Below are positions 56,401-64,000 of a stretch of 64,000 nucleotides of DNA, piece by piece (position 1 is the first letter of the stretch; every line of letters starts with the position of its first letter). The DNA comes from Piscicola geometra (taxonomy: Eukaryota; Annelida; Clitellata; Hirudinida; Piscicolidae). The translations under genes and the position numbers were made by a program. The DNA is taken from assembly GCA_943735955.1 (NCBI GenBank), contig OX030960.1, positions 387,128 to 451,127 of the forward strand, given 5' to 3'. A model generated the notes under the pieces. It was given only the letters and a program-made list of their open reading frames with translations. It was not told the DNA's origin and ran no database searches.

Positions 56401-57995
56401 TCTGGACGTCTCACAGCTCCGAGTCATAGTCAAGCATCTACATGAACAAATCTCAGGTTGGATGGATGAATGGATGGATGGATGGATGGATGGATGGATG
56501 GATGGATGGATGGATGGATGGATGGATGGATGAATGGATGGATGGATGGATGGCTGGATGGATGGGTAGATGGTTAGAAAGTTGGATGGATGATTAGATA
56601 GTTAGATGGATGGATGGTGGTGGTTGTTTAGTGTGTTGTTTTGGTGGTTGGATGGATGGTGGTTGGTTTGGTGGATGAGGGAGAATTGGTGAGAGGGTAG
56701 GTAGTTTGAGGGAGCATTATTGAGAGGGTAGGTGGTTTGAGGGAGCATTGGTGAGAGGGTAGGTGGTTTGAGGGAGCATTATTGAGAGGGTAGGTGGTTT
56801 GAGGGAGCATTGGTGAGAGGTTAGGTGGTTTGAGGGAGCATTGGTGAGAGGTTAGGTGGTTTGAGGGAGCATTATTGAGAGGTTAGGTGGTTTGAGGGAG
56901 CATTATTGAGAGGGTAGGTGGTTTGAGGGAGCATTGGTGAGAGGTTAGGTGGTTTGAGGGAGCATTATTGAGAGGTTAGGTGGTTTGAGGGAGCATTATT
57001 GAGAGGGTAGGTGGTTTGAGGGAGCATTATTAAGAGGGTAGGTGGTTTGAGGGAGCATTATTGAGAGGGTAGGTGGTTTGAGGGAGCATTATTGAAAGGG
57101 TAGGTGGTTTGAAGGAGCATTATTGAGAGGGTAGGTGGTTTGAGGGAGAATTATTGAGAGGGTAGGTGGTTTGAGGGAGCATTGTTGCCAGTGTAGCAGG
57201 TCACCTGCATTGGTGGATGCTCATTGCAAGCTTCAGTTCTGCAACAGCTGAATGCATAAGTAAACATGCATTCAAGAAGTAACCAAATATGATGACCCAC
57301 CCAAGCAACACAGTATGTGTGTGGAAAGGTGTTATTTCAGGGTCACAGTAAAGGTGAAGGTCAAGGTGAAGGTCAAAAGGAGAGTCAAGGTGAGGGTCAA
57401 GGTGAAGGTCAAGGTCAAAAAGAGGGTCAAGGTCGAAAAGAGGGTCAAGGTGAAGGTCAGGGTCAGAGTAATGGTCAAGTTGAAGATGAAGGTTAGCACT
57501 TGGCACTTTCGACAGAGCTGAACAAGGTGTTGATGCGCTTGCTGGAGGAGAGAGAGCAACGCTGCATCGTTCAAGACTCCATCCTCGTCGACGTTGAAGA
57601 CTTCACCAGGTGTTTGTTGTGCCTTGATGGTGCTTTGATGGTGCCTTGATGGAGGGGTGGTGTATGCCTTGATGGAGGGGTGGTGTATGCCTTGATGGAG
57701 GGGTGGTGTATGCCTTGATGAGGGGGGGGGGGGGTTGATGGGCTGGTGGGTGGTTGGTAAAGTTGGATTAGTTTCGTAATTGGAAGGGGTCTGCGTGGGG
57801 CGTCAACAAAGTGGTTGTGCGTGCTGTAATGAGTGGTGGTGTTCATCGTTGCACTATTCAACACCAAGACTTGCCGAGGAGTGGGAGTACAAAAAGATGC
57901 TGCATCATAACAACAACAACAACAATGACAACAACAATATTAACTATATTGCTTGTTGCATTCATGGCACTGATAAGAACCAGAGCTATAAATAA
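42942..57995 (+). CDS. SCHIP1: SCHIP1-like (schwannomin-interacting protein 1) gene, six exons
   Basis: Exons 42942-44515, 47436-47598, 53486-53548, 56345-56456, 57516-57609 and 57869-57995, with agreeing phases. The C-terminal coiled-coil domain matches remembered SCHIP1: [18 protein letters not shown] (LTRQKKLQAEAKMALAM), [17 protein letters not shown] (AKPMAKMQVEVEKQNRK), [17 protein letters not shown] (TIGQLQVIVNDLHSQIE) and [13 protein letters not shown] (QDAMLVDIEDLTR). Exon 1 holds [20 protein letters not shown] ([20 protein letters not shown]). SCHIP1 binds merlin/NF2 and ankyrins; the fly homologue acts upstream in Hippo signalling. Odd features are a coding minisatellite in exon 1, a LINE in intron 1 and two hATs in intron 2. 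The true start is uncertain. Confidence 0.78.
43318..43675 (+). repeat. 24-bp coding minisatellite, 15 copies of NLPSHSI[D/E]
   Basis: In-frame 24-bp units with almost no synonymous change; only GAC/GAA (Asp/Glu) alternates. It encodes an 8-residue Ser-His repeat. Low divergence indicates recent expansion. Confidence 0.95.
44530..46630 (-). mobile_element. 5'-truncated non-LTR retrotransposon in SCHIP1-like intron 1
   Basis: Minus-strand reading, in broken frames: endonuclease block [13 protein letters not shown] (about 46560), then [53 protein letters not shown], and [16 protein letters not shown]. The C-terminal part is intact at 45194-44556 ([53 protein letters not shown]). No catalytic YADD segment is seen between [10 protein letters not shown] and the C-terminal part, so an internal deletion is likely. 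Frameshifts show it is dead. Confidence 0.85.
46678..47165. repeat. ATGCACTAGAC / ATGCACCCAGC array
   Basis: About 45 units of 10-12 bp in two variants (atgcactagac, atgcacccagcc) in mixed order, bounding the 5' truncation of the LINE. Confidence 0.93.
47436..47598 (+). CDS. SCHIP1: SCHIP1-like exon 2
   Basis: Acceptor ggttgcag is chosen by phase; other AGs downstream are possible. The reading ends [20 protein letters not shown] then AQ at donor gtggtgagg, phase 0. The [14 protein letters not shown] segment is a strong SCHIP1 match. Confidence 0.75.
47599..48862 (+). repeat. GGTGGTGAGAG array starting at a splice donor
   Basis: About 110 units of ggtggtgagag with variants (gaggaagt, ggaaggg, gtgttgag) beginning at the donor of exon 2. 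Blocks such as aggaagtggtggaagggtgg recur, indicating higher-order duplication. Minus-strand [11 protein letters not shown] frames are artefacts. Confidence 0.95.
48958..51956 (-). mobile_element. hAT transposon family B with perfect 8-bp target duplication
   Basis: Ends CAGTGTTATTTTCGT and ACGAAAATAACACTG are perfect inverted repeats; flanks CTGCCTAC (48950-48957 and 51957-51964) are identical. The transposase is on the minus strand in pieces: BED-finger region near 51540-51350 ([18 protein letters not shown] in one frame, [17 protein letters not shown] in another), core 50447-49825, C-terminal dimerisation region 49725-49273 ([15 protein letters not shown]). Frame breaks make it non-autonomous. 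Subterminal atagtttttatttycg repeats lie in the same orientation at both ends. Confidence 0.93.
51969..53433 (-). mobile_element. hAT transposon family C with perfect 8-bp target duplication
   Basis: Ends TAGAGGTCGGAC and GTCCGACCTCTA; flanks CTACACAC (51961-51968 and 53434-53441) identical. A minus-strand C-terminal hAT block lies at 52281-52570 ([20 protein letters not shown]). The rest of the transposase is lost. Both ends carry cccgttcccg repeats on the same strand. It abuts family B, sharing four bases of target duplication. Confidence 0.92.
53442..53485. repeat. CA-rich tract forming a 3' splice site
   Basis: cacgcacgcacacacac tract ending cacacag directly at exon 3 of the SCHIP1-like gene. 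Confidence 0.85.
53486..53548 (+). CDS. SCHIP1: SCHIP1-like exon 3
   Basis: 21 codons, phase 0-0: [20 protein letters not shown] then R, strong donor gtaagt. Joined to exon 2 it gives [15 protein letters not shown], equivalent to ALAMAKPMAKMQVEV in remembered SCHIP1. Confidence 0.85.
53561..53705. mobile_element. hAT-like terminal fragment, family D
   Basis: Begins CAGAGACCGAAACTGAAA with repeated ttggccgaaactaaaa motifs, similar to the fragment at 39847. The other end was not found. It lies 12 bp after the exon 3 donor. Confidence 0.45.
53760..54510 (-). pseudogene. Degenerate minus-strand coding remnant, unidentified
   Basis: Protein-like blocks in shifting frames on the minus strand: [20 protein letters not shown] (about 54480), [20 protein letters not shown] (about 54380), then [20 protein letters not shown] and [20 protein letters not shown] (about 53880-53770) with stops between. 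Composition suggests a decayed cellular gene or retrocopy inside SCHIP1-like intron 3. Not recognised. Confidence 0.35.
54594..56312 (+). repeat. 21/22-bp array GACATGAGTGGGAGATGGAA
   Basis: About 80 units, gacatgagtgggagatggaa plus g or cg, with block-level duplication (for example the gaacgggcatgaacgggag marker near 54750, 54865, 54975, 55690 and 55800). Mixed 21- and 22-bp units shift frames; the long minus-strand PSPTHV / SISHSCP / FHLPLMS frames are artefacts. Confidence 0.95.
56345..56456 (+). CDS. SCHIP1: SCHIP1-like exon 4
   Basis: Acceptor cgcacacag; 37 codons plus one base, ending [18 protein letters not shown] at donor gttgga. The first 19 codons are Gly/Arg/Trp-rich and unlike SCHIP1, so the true acceptor may be further in, or an exon between 53.5 and 56.3 kb was missed. 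Confidence 0.7.
56457..56620 (+). repeat. (GGAT)n array starting at a splice donor
   Basis: ggatggatggat run beginning with the donor gttggatgg of exon 4. Confidence 0.95.
56680..57190 (+). repeat. 31-bp minisatellite
   Basis: About 16 copies of a 31-bp unit containing ggtaggtggtttgagggagc, alternating attattgaga and attggtgaga. Confidence 0.95.
57345..57490 (+). repeat. AAGGTCAAGGTG array
   Basis: 6/12-bp repeats of aaggtcaaggtg with insertions, ending about 25 bp before exon 5. Contains many AGGTCA hexamers. Confidence 0.9.
57516..57609 (+). CDS. SCHIP1: SCHIP1-like exon 5
   Basis: AG completes GAG; reads [20 protein letters not shown] then [10 protein letters not shown] and AG. Acceptor ttcgacag, donor gtgttt. 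Very close to remembered SLNEELVQLLLIRDEL...MLVDIEDLTR; the strongest single SCHIP1 match. Confidence 0.9.
57635..57745 (+). repeat. 23-bp array with poly-G run
   Basis: Four copies of tgatggaggggtggtgtatg-type units after the exon 5 donor, ending in a 13-G run. Confidence 0.85.
57869..57995 (+). CDS. SCHIP1: SCHIP1-like terminal exon 6
   Basis: A completes AGA; reads [20 protein letters not shown] and on to GTDKNQSYK, stop TAA 57993-57995. Acceptor caccaag is weak. The position matches the SCHIP1 C-terminus (HAESQQKHM), but the Asn-rich tail is specific to this animal. Confidence 0.6.
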
Positions 57996-57996
57996 A
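57991..57996 (+). promoter_or_regulatory. Candidate poly(A) signal AATAAA overlapping the stop codon
   Basis: The stop codon TAA of the SCHIP1-like frame is inside AATAAA, the same arrangement as at 34341. Confidence 0.4.
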
Positions 57997-58400
57997 ATTA
58001 AATTATAATTATAATGATAAAGTATTGAGAAACTATAAAATAATAATAATAATAATAAGGTCTGCATGAGGCGTCTGCATCTCTCCGACGTGCCATGCTA
58101 TTATTCGTCAGTAATGCAAATGCAAATACGGACACTAAGAACAAATAATAAGAACAAGTAATAATGTTAATAGAAACAATAATCATTACTGTCATTGGAA
58201 AGAGTTTCAGCATCAGGATTGAATCTCCCTTGTCGATCATCGCTATGCAAGCTTTTGTATTTCATCATCATCATTATCTTCATCATCATCAGCATCACAT
58301 TCGTTCTTGTGTGCATGTATGTGGAGGGGGCATCGTGTGACGGCATCATCCACGCCTGAATTCCCTCGTGGAGCCTCGATTGCCTCCTCCAATGCGCTCA
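57997..58400. other. Intergenic DNA
   Basis: Short taa and cat runs only; no gene recognised. Confidence 0.5.
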
Positions 58401-58470
58401 AGCCTGCCCCCTTCTGCCTGCCCCCTTCTGCCTGCACCCTTCTGCCTGCACCCTTCTGCCTGCACCTGCT
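58400..58470. repeat. 15-bp CCCTTCTGCCTGCAC array
   Basis: Five copies of cccttctgcctgcac/c. Confidence 0.85.
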
Positions 58471-58554
58471 TGCTTGTGTCTTCGGCTTCCTCGTTGTCTC
58501 TTGTGAATGTCTTGCTTCGGTTGAACGTGTGCCTGGTGTGTAACAACTGTCGGC

Positions 58555-58675
58555 TTGACGAACGCTTAATGGTGCTAGCTTCAAGTGCGACCAACGCCCA
58601 TTGTCGCGAATTTAAGATATTTCATCTAAGTGGCCTAGAAGCCCTTTTTTGTTACACGCCACTATAATAAGACTT
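58555..58675 (+). mobile_element. SINE, copy 1 (decayed)
   Basis: Shares the tract tcaagtgcgaccaa, catctaagtggcctagaagc and cgccactataataa with 59145-59315. The tRNA-like head is weak. Confidence 0.6.
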
Positions 58676-58791
58676 TTCTTTATTGTTATTATTATTTTTG
58701 TTTTACTTTTCATTTTGTTCGAACGACTTGACACTGGTGCCTTTCAACTGCTGCTTCTCAGCGCTCTGCCGCTCATGCAACTGCTGCCTTA

Positions 58792-58885
58792 CAACCTTGT
58801 TCCATGCCGCCTTACAACCTTGTTCCATGCTGCCTTACAACCTTGTTCCATGCCGCCTTACAACCTTGTTCCATGCCGCCTTGTC
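58792..58885. repeat. 23-bp array
   Basis: Four copies of accttgttccatgccgcctt plus aca. Confidence 0.9.
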
Positions 58886-59144
58886 TAACCTTCTTTAACT
58901 TTTCAGACGCATTGCGCCAATGTTCTTCAGTGTTCATCATATTTCGAACCAATGAATTGTCATTCTTCGAAAATTCAGAAATTACACTATTAAAACTGCT
59001 GTATGTGATTATCATTCATTTCAAACTCGTCAAATCAATTATACAAAAGTTAACCTTTAAACATCAGTCAACAAAGTAATCTTCGTGACAGCATGGTCAA
59101 ATAGACGCATCGCATATCCTCAGTAAAAAATGAACTTTTTAGAG

Positions 59145-59315
59145 CCATAGTGAACGGGTAGCCGAGTCGATAACGACTCTCCGCATGACCAATAATGAAA
59201 GGTCCTAGGTTCAAGTGCAACCAATGCCCTAGTAACCCAAAGGCGCAAATGAAATATGCAGCTAAGTGGCCTGGAAGCCCGTTTGGGTTATACTCCACTA
59301 TAATAATGCTCGTCA
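59145..59315 (+). mobile_element. tRNA-related SINE, copy 2
   Basis: Head gtgaacgggtagccgagtcg with A-box-like gtagccgagtcg and B-box-like ggttcaagtgc, followed by a body matching 58555-58675. Probably from a tRNA with a long variable arm (Ser/Leu type), judged only by eye. Confidence 0.65.
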
Positions 59316-59319
59316 TTAG

Positions 59320-61030
59320 TATTATTATAGTGACCTATAATATTATATCTATTATATATTATATATATTATATTTTAGAATTTCCATGTATTTTGGTAAG
59401 TACTGTAAGTACTGGCCGACAAATGGAAACAACTTTTACGCAAATGAAACATGGGTAGGTGATTTTTCATAAAACTGAATCTGAAAATGTAATCCACTTT
59501 TACACATCGCCCTCAATTTTTTTAAGCCATCAAAGATATTCTTCTATTACAATGAACCATATATATATAGTATATTACCATATGTCTATGCAATGAACAA
59601 TACAACAATTCAAATTTTTGTATAGATATGAAATATTCTGTAAATCGTAGCCTCACTTCTTATTATATATGTCAACAACAAAAAATTAATAAAATACAAC
59701 AGTAAATAAAACACAGTTATTTAAGACTAAAATTTGTAAACTAATGACCCAGGGTAAATTACTTCTTTCCCTTGTGCACTGTAGGGGGTTTAGGTTAGAA
59801 ACGGTTCTCATAATGTATGCAAATGAGATTAACGATTGACAAGTTTCCAATGTTTAAATAACTATTCTAAAAAAACGGTAATAGTAATAGGCAAAATAGA
59901 ATACTTTAAATTTAAAAGATATTTTCCCCCATATTACATTTTGTTGATGACTTCAATTCATTCTACTAAAATGGAAACATATTTTGAAACAAATTTTTAA
60001 GACAATCTTTTGTTCTTATTGAATTTTTTAATTCTTTCAATAGTAAAGATTCTTGAAAAATGTGTAAAATTCTCATAATTAGAGCTTGACGAACAAGAGA
60101 AATCTTCTATGATAAACTTACTTCAATTGAAGTCACAGAAGTTTCAAGCATTAACTGTTAATGATTAACAGAGAAAAATCATCCGCCATCACTATCATTA
60201 TCATAATCTCAACAGTCTTTTTCATTAGCAAGTAACTACCATGTCGGTACCCGGTCCAACTTCTATTGCAAACTCGCCTAGAAGTATTGTAAAAAAAGAA
60301 AGAAAATTTTCCCCAAAAAGTTTAGCGAAGCACTGACTAGAGAAACTACTTTTCTACATGAGTGATGCAATCAGTAAGAATCAGGGAATTCCTTGCGCTA
60401 GGAATTCCCTGTACAATTCTTTCATTCTTAGTGGGCTTAGTGAGCATTGTCTACCATTTGTAAGCTACTAGTCACGCCTTGCATTTGGAAGTTACTCAAC
60501 TCTATCTTATTAGCTATATTTGTATTAGTTATATATTAAAAATCATATATGCCATGTATTTCAGCTTTCTTAAGACGCTCTGAAAAGAAGACAATGGAAC
60601 GCTGCTGGTTGAATTCAAGTTCTATTTATGTTATTCTTTTCGAGTTCTCTCTGAATGACTGCGAAGTGAATATAAATAAATTCTTGATAGACTGGATCCA
60701 TCTTAAGATGCAACGAGTGATCTCCTAGGGGTTAGTTGTTAAAGAATTGTCGAAATATTATTAGTTGATAGCGTTTTAAAGACACTTCTCCTAAACGACA
60801 AGAAAAAGAAAGTAGAGTGCTTTTCTCTCATAAGATAGGTTTTACATTGAGTTTAAAATACCACCATGAAATATAAATATAATACAATAATATGTAAAAA
60901 CGTGCTGTTTTAAAAACATCTCATTTATGAACAAAGACATCAACATATTTCAACTTATTAACCAGTAAAAAATATCAGTGAGGGAACAACGGAAGTAAAT
61001 CGGTTCTTTTTAACCAACCGACTTCTCAAG
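59320..61030. other. AT-rich intergenic DNA
   Basis: No coding, repeat or mobile element recognised in 1.7 kb upstream of the lectin-like gene. Confidence 0.5.
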
Positions 61031-61032
61031 AA

Positions 61033-61575
61033 ATGAAGCCACTACTGCCTGCTTTCCTGTTGCTTTGGTTGACAATTGTGGACTCTCAACGAGCATCCTC
61101 CTGCTACAGGAACCACTGCATCTTCAGCGACTTTGTTGGGACAGAAGACCTTCGGGTGGCAAGGGGAGAGTGTTGGGACAAAAAAGGGTGGCTCGTGGAG
61201 TTGTATGACCAAGATACGATTGATTTATTCAGTCAATTTGTAGTAGCTTATAAAGAAAATTTCAAAAATGATGAGATGAAAATTCATGTGAATTTTGAAT
61301 CTGATTCGTCTGGATGGATCTGGGTAAACGACCAGAGTGGGTGTATTGTTCTTTTTAGGCTTTTTGCATTCTAAATATTATAGACATAAATTTAAAACTA
61401 TAATTGAATACTATGTATCATTTATTTGAGTTGATTATATGCCATTTTCACAGAAGCAAGTGATGAAAGTATTCATATCCTTACTAATGACTTCAGTTTT
61501 GGGAAGATTTACCCAGCTAAAAATGGTAGCTGCTACTATAAAGCAACATACGGAGAAACTAGGCTTCGGCACGAA
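61033..61575 (+). pseudogene. Secreted C-type-lectin-like gene, first two exons, interrupted by a LINE
   Basis: Exon 1 (61033-61336) starts with a signal peptide MKPLLPAFLLLWLTIVDSQ, then SSCYRNHCIFSDF, ARGECWDKKGWLVELYDQDT and SGWIWVNDQ, ending at donor gtgggt (phase 1). Exon 2 (acceptor ttttcacag, from 61454) continues KASDESIHILTNDFSFGKIY then CYYKATYGETRLRHEDIA. The Cys, Gly-x-Leu-Val-Glu and Trp-Val-Asn-Asp pattern fits a C-type-lectin-like domain, usually an extracellular ligand-binding fold. At about 61570 the sequence switches into LINE, so the domain is cut short. A donor at 61324 (gtaaac) is an alternative but gives the wrong phase. Confidence 0.5.
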
Positions 61576-63275
61576 GACATCGCCCATAGATCCTTTTCCT
61601 CACCAAGTTATAAGACAATGTAGCTCAATATTGTCAAAAGCCATCTCACAGCTCGTCAACTTATCTTTCCAAGAAGGATGTTTTCCATCTACTTTCAAAG
61701 CAGCCCAAATTACACCAATATTAAAGAAAGCCAACCTCGACACAACCAATCCAGCAAATTATCGACCTATTTCCAACCTGTCCACCATATCAAAAATTAT
61801 GGAAAGGGCCGTATTAAAACAACTACAACCTCACATCACCTCCAATCCAAACTATCCCAGTCACCAATCAGCCTATAGACCTTACCACTCTACAGAAACA
61901 GCCCTACTTCATCTAACTGACCACATTTTCAACGGATGCGACTCAAAAAATACCACCCTCCTCGCATCACTCGACCTATCAGCAGCCTTCGACACCATCA
62001 GCCATTCCATCCTCATAAACAGACTTCATAAAGAATTTGGAGTTGATGGAACAGCTTTAAACTGGCTGTCATCTTATTTAGAAAATAGACATTATCAAGT
62101 TAAATTAGGTACACACATCTCATCACCAACCAATATACAACACGGCGTTCCTCATGGCTCTGTTCTTGGACCGCTTCTTTTCACCACATACATCTCACCT
62201 ATCTCAAATATAGTCAACCAATTCAATATAACCTACCATAAATATGCTGATGATATACAACTTCTTCAATTCATCACACCTAATACATCCAACCAAGCTA
62301 CTAGTAACCTCACATCTTGCATACAAACCATGGAAACTTGGTTTCTCAATAACTATCTCCAGTTTAACACCACTAAATCAGAAATAATAAAACTAGGCAC
62401 CCCTTATCAATTAAATAGTTTAAACACAATATCATCTGTCAACATCAACTCAGATAAAATCCCCATCAATAACACTCTCAAAATACTCGGAGTCACCCTA
62501 GACAGCAAACTCACTTTCAAAAACCACATCACATCTATCATCCAATCATCACACTACCATCTCAAAGCAATCAAACACATACGCCCATTCATTACTACTG
62601 ATCTCTCCGCCTCACTTTCCCGATGTCTAATACTAAGCAGACTTGACTACTGTAACTCGCTATTATATAATATCACCAATCAAGAAAGAAATCGTCTACA
62701 GTCAGTTTTAAACAAGGCGGCTAGAATCACACTCAACTGTGATTACCCAGGCCATCACCTTGTTCAATCATCAAATGATAATCTTATAAAACTTCACTGG
62801 CTTCCTATAGACTTTCGAATATCCTTTAAAATAGCCATCACCACATTCAAAATTCTTCAAACCTCAATACCGTCATATCTCAGCAAACTCATAACTAAAA
62901 AAACATCAAACAAACAACTGCGTTCATTTTCATCTCTTCTCCTCAACCAAGAATCCACTACAAACAACATCTCAAAAAGAGCTTTCCGTCACGCAGCTCC
63001 AACAACTTGGAATGCCCTTCCACCTGCACTTCGAAGCATCAACCAATTTTCGACTTTCAAAGCCAAACTGAAAACTCATTACTTTAACTTAGCCTATCAT
63101 TCTTAATAATTACTCCATGCTACTCTTTGCTCTCCTTTTCATAACATTACTATTATAATTATTTAACATTACTATTATAATTATTTTTATTTCTTTATTG
63201 CATTACGACGCAGTGAAAGCGCTTCAGTTGCGTGCCCGAGCGCTATACAAAAATGACAATTATTATTATTATGTC
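61570..63275 (+). mobile_element. 5'-truncated CR1/L2-like LINE with long open frame
   Basis: Open to 63106: TSPIDPFPHQVIRQC, NYRPISNLSTISKIMER, LLASLDLSAAFDTISHSI, VPHGSVLGPLLF (the usual PQG is PHG), catalytic YADDIQLLQF, then the C-terminal RAFRHAAPTTWNALPPALRS and FKAKLKTHYFNLAYHS. It has a 165-bp 3' UTR ending agcgctatacaaaaatgac and a short (ATT)n tail. A largely intact frame indicates recent insertion. Confidence 0.9.
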
Positions 63276-63279
63276 AGAA

Positions 63280-63671
63280 AAGTAAGTCTCGCTTACTTAA
63301 AAGGATGAAACCATTCGGTATTTACCTTTATTTGCCCGCACCCCTTTTTAGTCAACATACAAGAATTATTTTTGATCACGTAACCTTTTCGCTTCAATTA
63401 AAAGATGGGAAAGAAAACTTTTAGATTTCAAACCTATGTTCCCAAAGTGGAACATTGGGTCACTTCATTAGTAAGTTACACAAATAGAACAAAAGCAAAA
63501 AAATTGCATAAAAATAAAAAATCGTAGAGAAAAACATTCGTATTATAATGTCTAAATGATTTCCTAGCAGTAATAATCAGAGTCATAATCATTTTGTATT
63601 GTGATACAGTTGAAAAAATATTTCATGCAACCGTTTATCGCATTTCATACACTTCTTTCTTGTATTTTTAC
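63280..63671. other. AT-rich DNA after the LINE
   Basis: No continuation of the lectin-like domain recognised. Confidence 0.4.
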
Positions 63672-64000
63672 TAGAGTTGTGCTTTAATCTACGTTAACTT
63701 TCGATTAAGGCGTTAATCAATTAACGACCATAAAAATGTTTAATGCCGTTGAATATTTTAAAGAATTTATAAAAATTAACGCATTTATAGCAAATTAACG
63801 CATTTATAAAAAATTAACGCATTTATAAAAATTAACGCATTTATAAAAAATTAACGCATTTATAAAAAATTAACGCATTTATAAAAAATTAACGCATTTA
63901 TGAAAAATTAACGCATTTATAAAAAATTAACGCATTTATAAAAAATTAACGCATTTATAAAAAATTAACGCATTTATAAAAAATTAACGCATTTATAAAA
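63672..64000 (+). mobile_element. hAT family A, copy 3 (left end only)
   Basis: Starts TAGAGTTGTGCTTTAATC, followed by gttaactttcgattaaggcg, matching 24594. It then enters a 17-18 bp array, ttaacgcatttataaaa (63775-64000), that runs off the window. Confidence 0.8.

Noticed and set aside
54552..56433. Three overlapping minus-strand frames of about 570-625 codons (PSPTHV / SHSCPSI / HLPLMS)
   Set aside because: Products of the mixed 21/22-bp array, opposite to the SCHIP1-like gene.

Overview
This is eukaryotic, almost certainly metazoan, nuclear DNA. The genes have short spliced exons (30-117 nt) with GT/AG junctions. The mobile elements are non-LTR retrotransposons, tRNA-related SINEs and hAT DNA transposons, and a very large share of the window is tandem repeat. 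Two genes could be named by comparing translated exons with remembered family sequences; no search was run. One is a CCDC39-like axonemal coiled-coil gene, so the animal has motile cilia. The other is a SCHIP1-like (schwannomin-interacting) gene. The lineage is unresolved; an invertebrate is the best guess from the transposon mix.

Layout. 1-34.3 kb (+): the 3' half of the CCDC39-like gene, 20 candidate exons totalling about 1.7 kb scattered through introns built of tandem arrays, including one 14.4-kb intron made almost entirely of a CCACA satellite with a 200-N assembly gap. 34.3-39.4 kb: AT-rich DNA with a decayed hAT and a non-coding terminal-inverted-repeat element. 39.4-42.5 kb (-): phase-consistent exons of one or two unidentified genes, plus an ST13/Hip-like pseudogene fragment with two in-frame stops. 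42.9-58.0 kb (+): the SCHIP1-like gene, with a coding 8-residue repeat in its large first exon, a reverse-oriented LINE in intron 1, and two hAT transposons inserted back to back in intron 2 with overlapping perfect 8-bp target duplications. 58-61 kb: SINEs and AT-rich DNA. 61.0-63.3 kb (+): the start of a secreted C-type-lectin-like gene broken by a 5'-truncated LINE. 63.67-64 kb: the end of a third copy of the first hAT family, with an amplified subterminal repeat.

The most unusual property is how the tandem arrays sit relative to splice sites. In at least eight introns of both named genes a G/T-rich array (sense strand) starts at or within a few tens of bases of the 5' splice site. In one case (28153-28256) the last 18 nt of the exon is copied inside the array. 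Arrays that reach 3' splice sites are C/A-rich, so the array itself supplies the acceptor context. This looks like recurrent expansion seeded by exon-intron boundaries. The arrays also create many long low-complexity open frames that are not genes.
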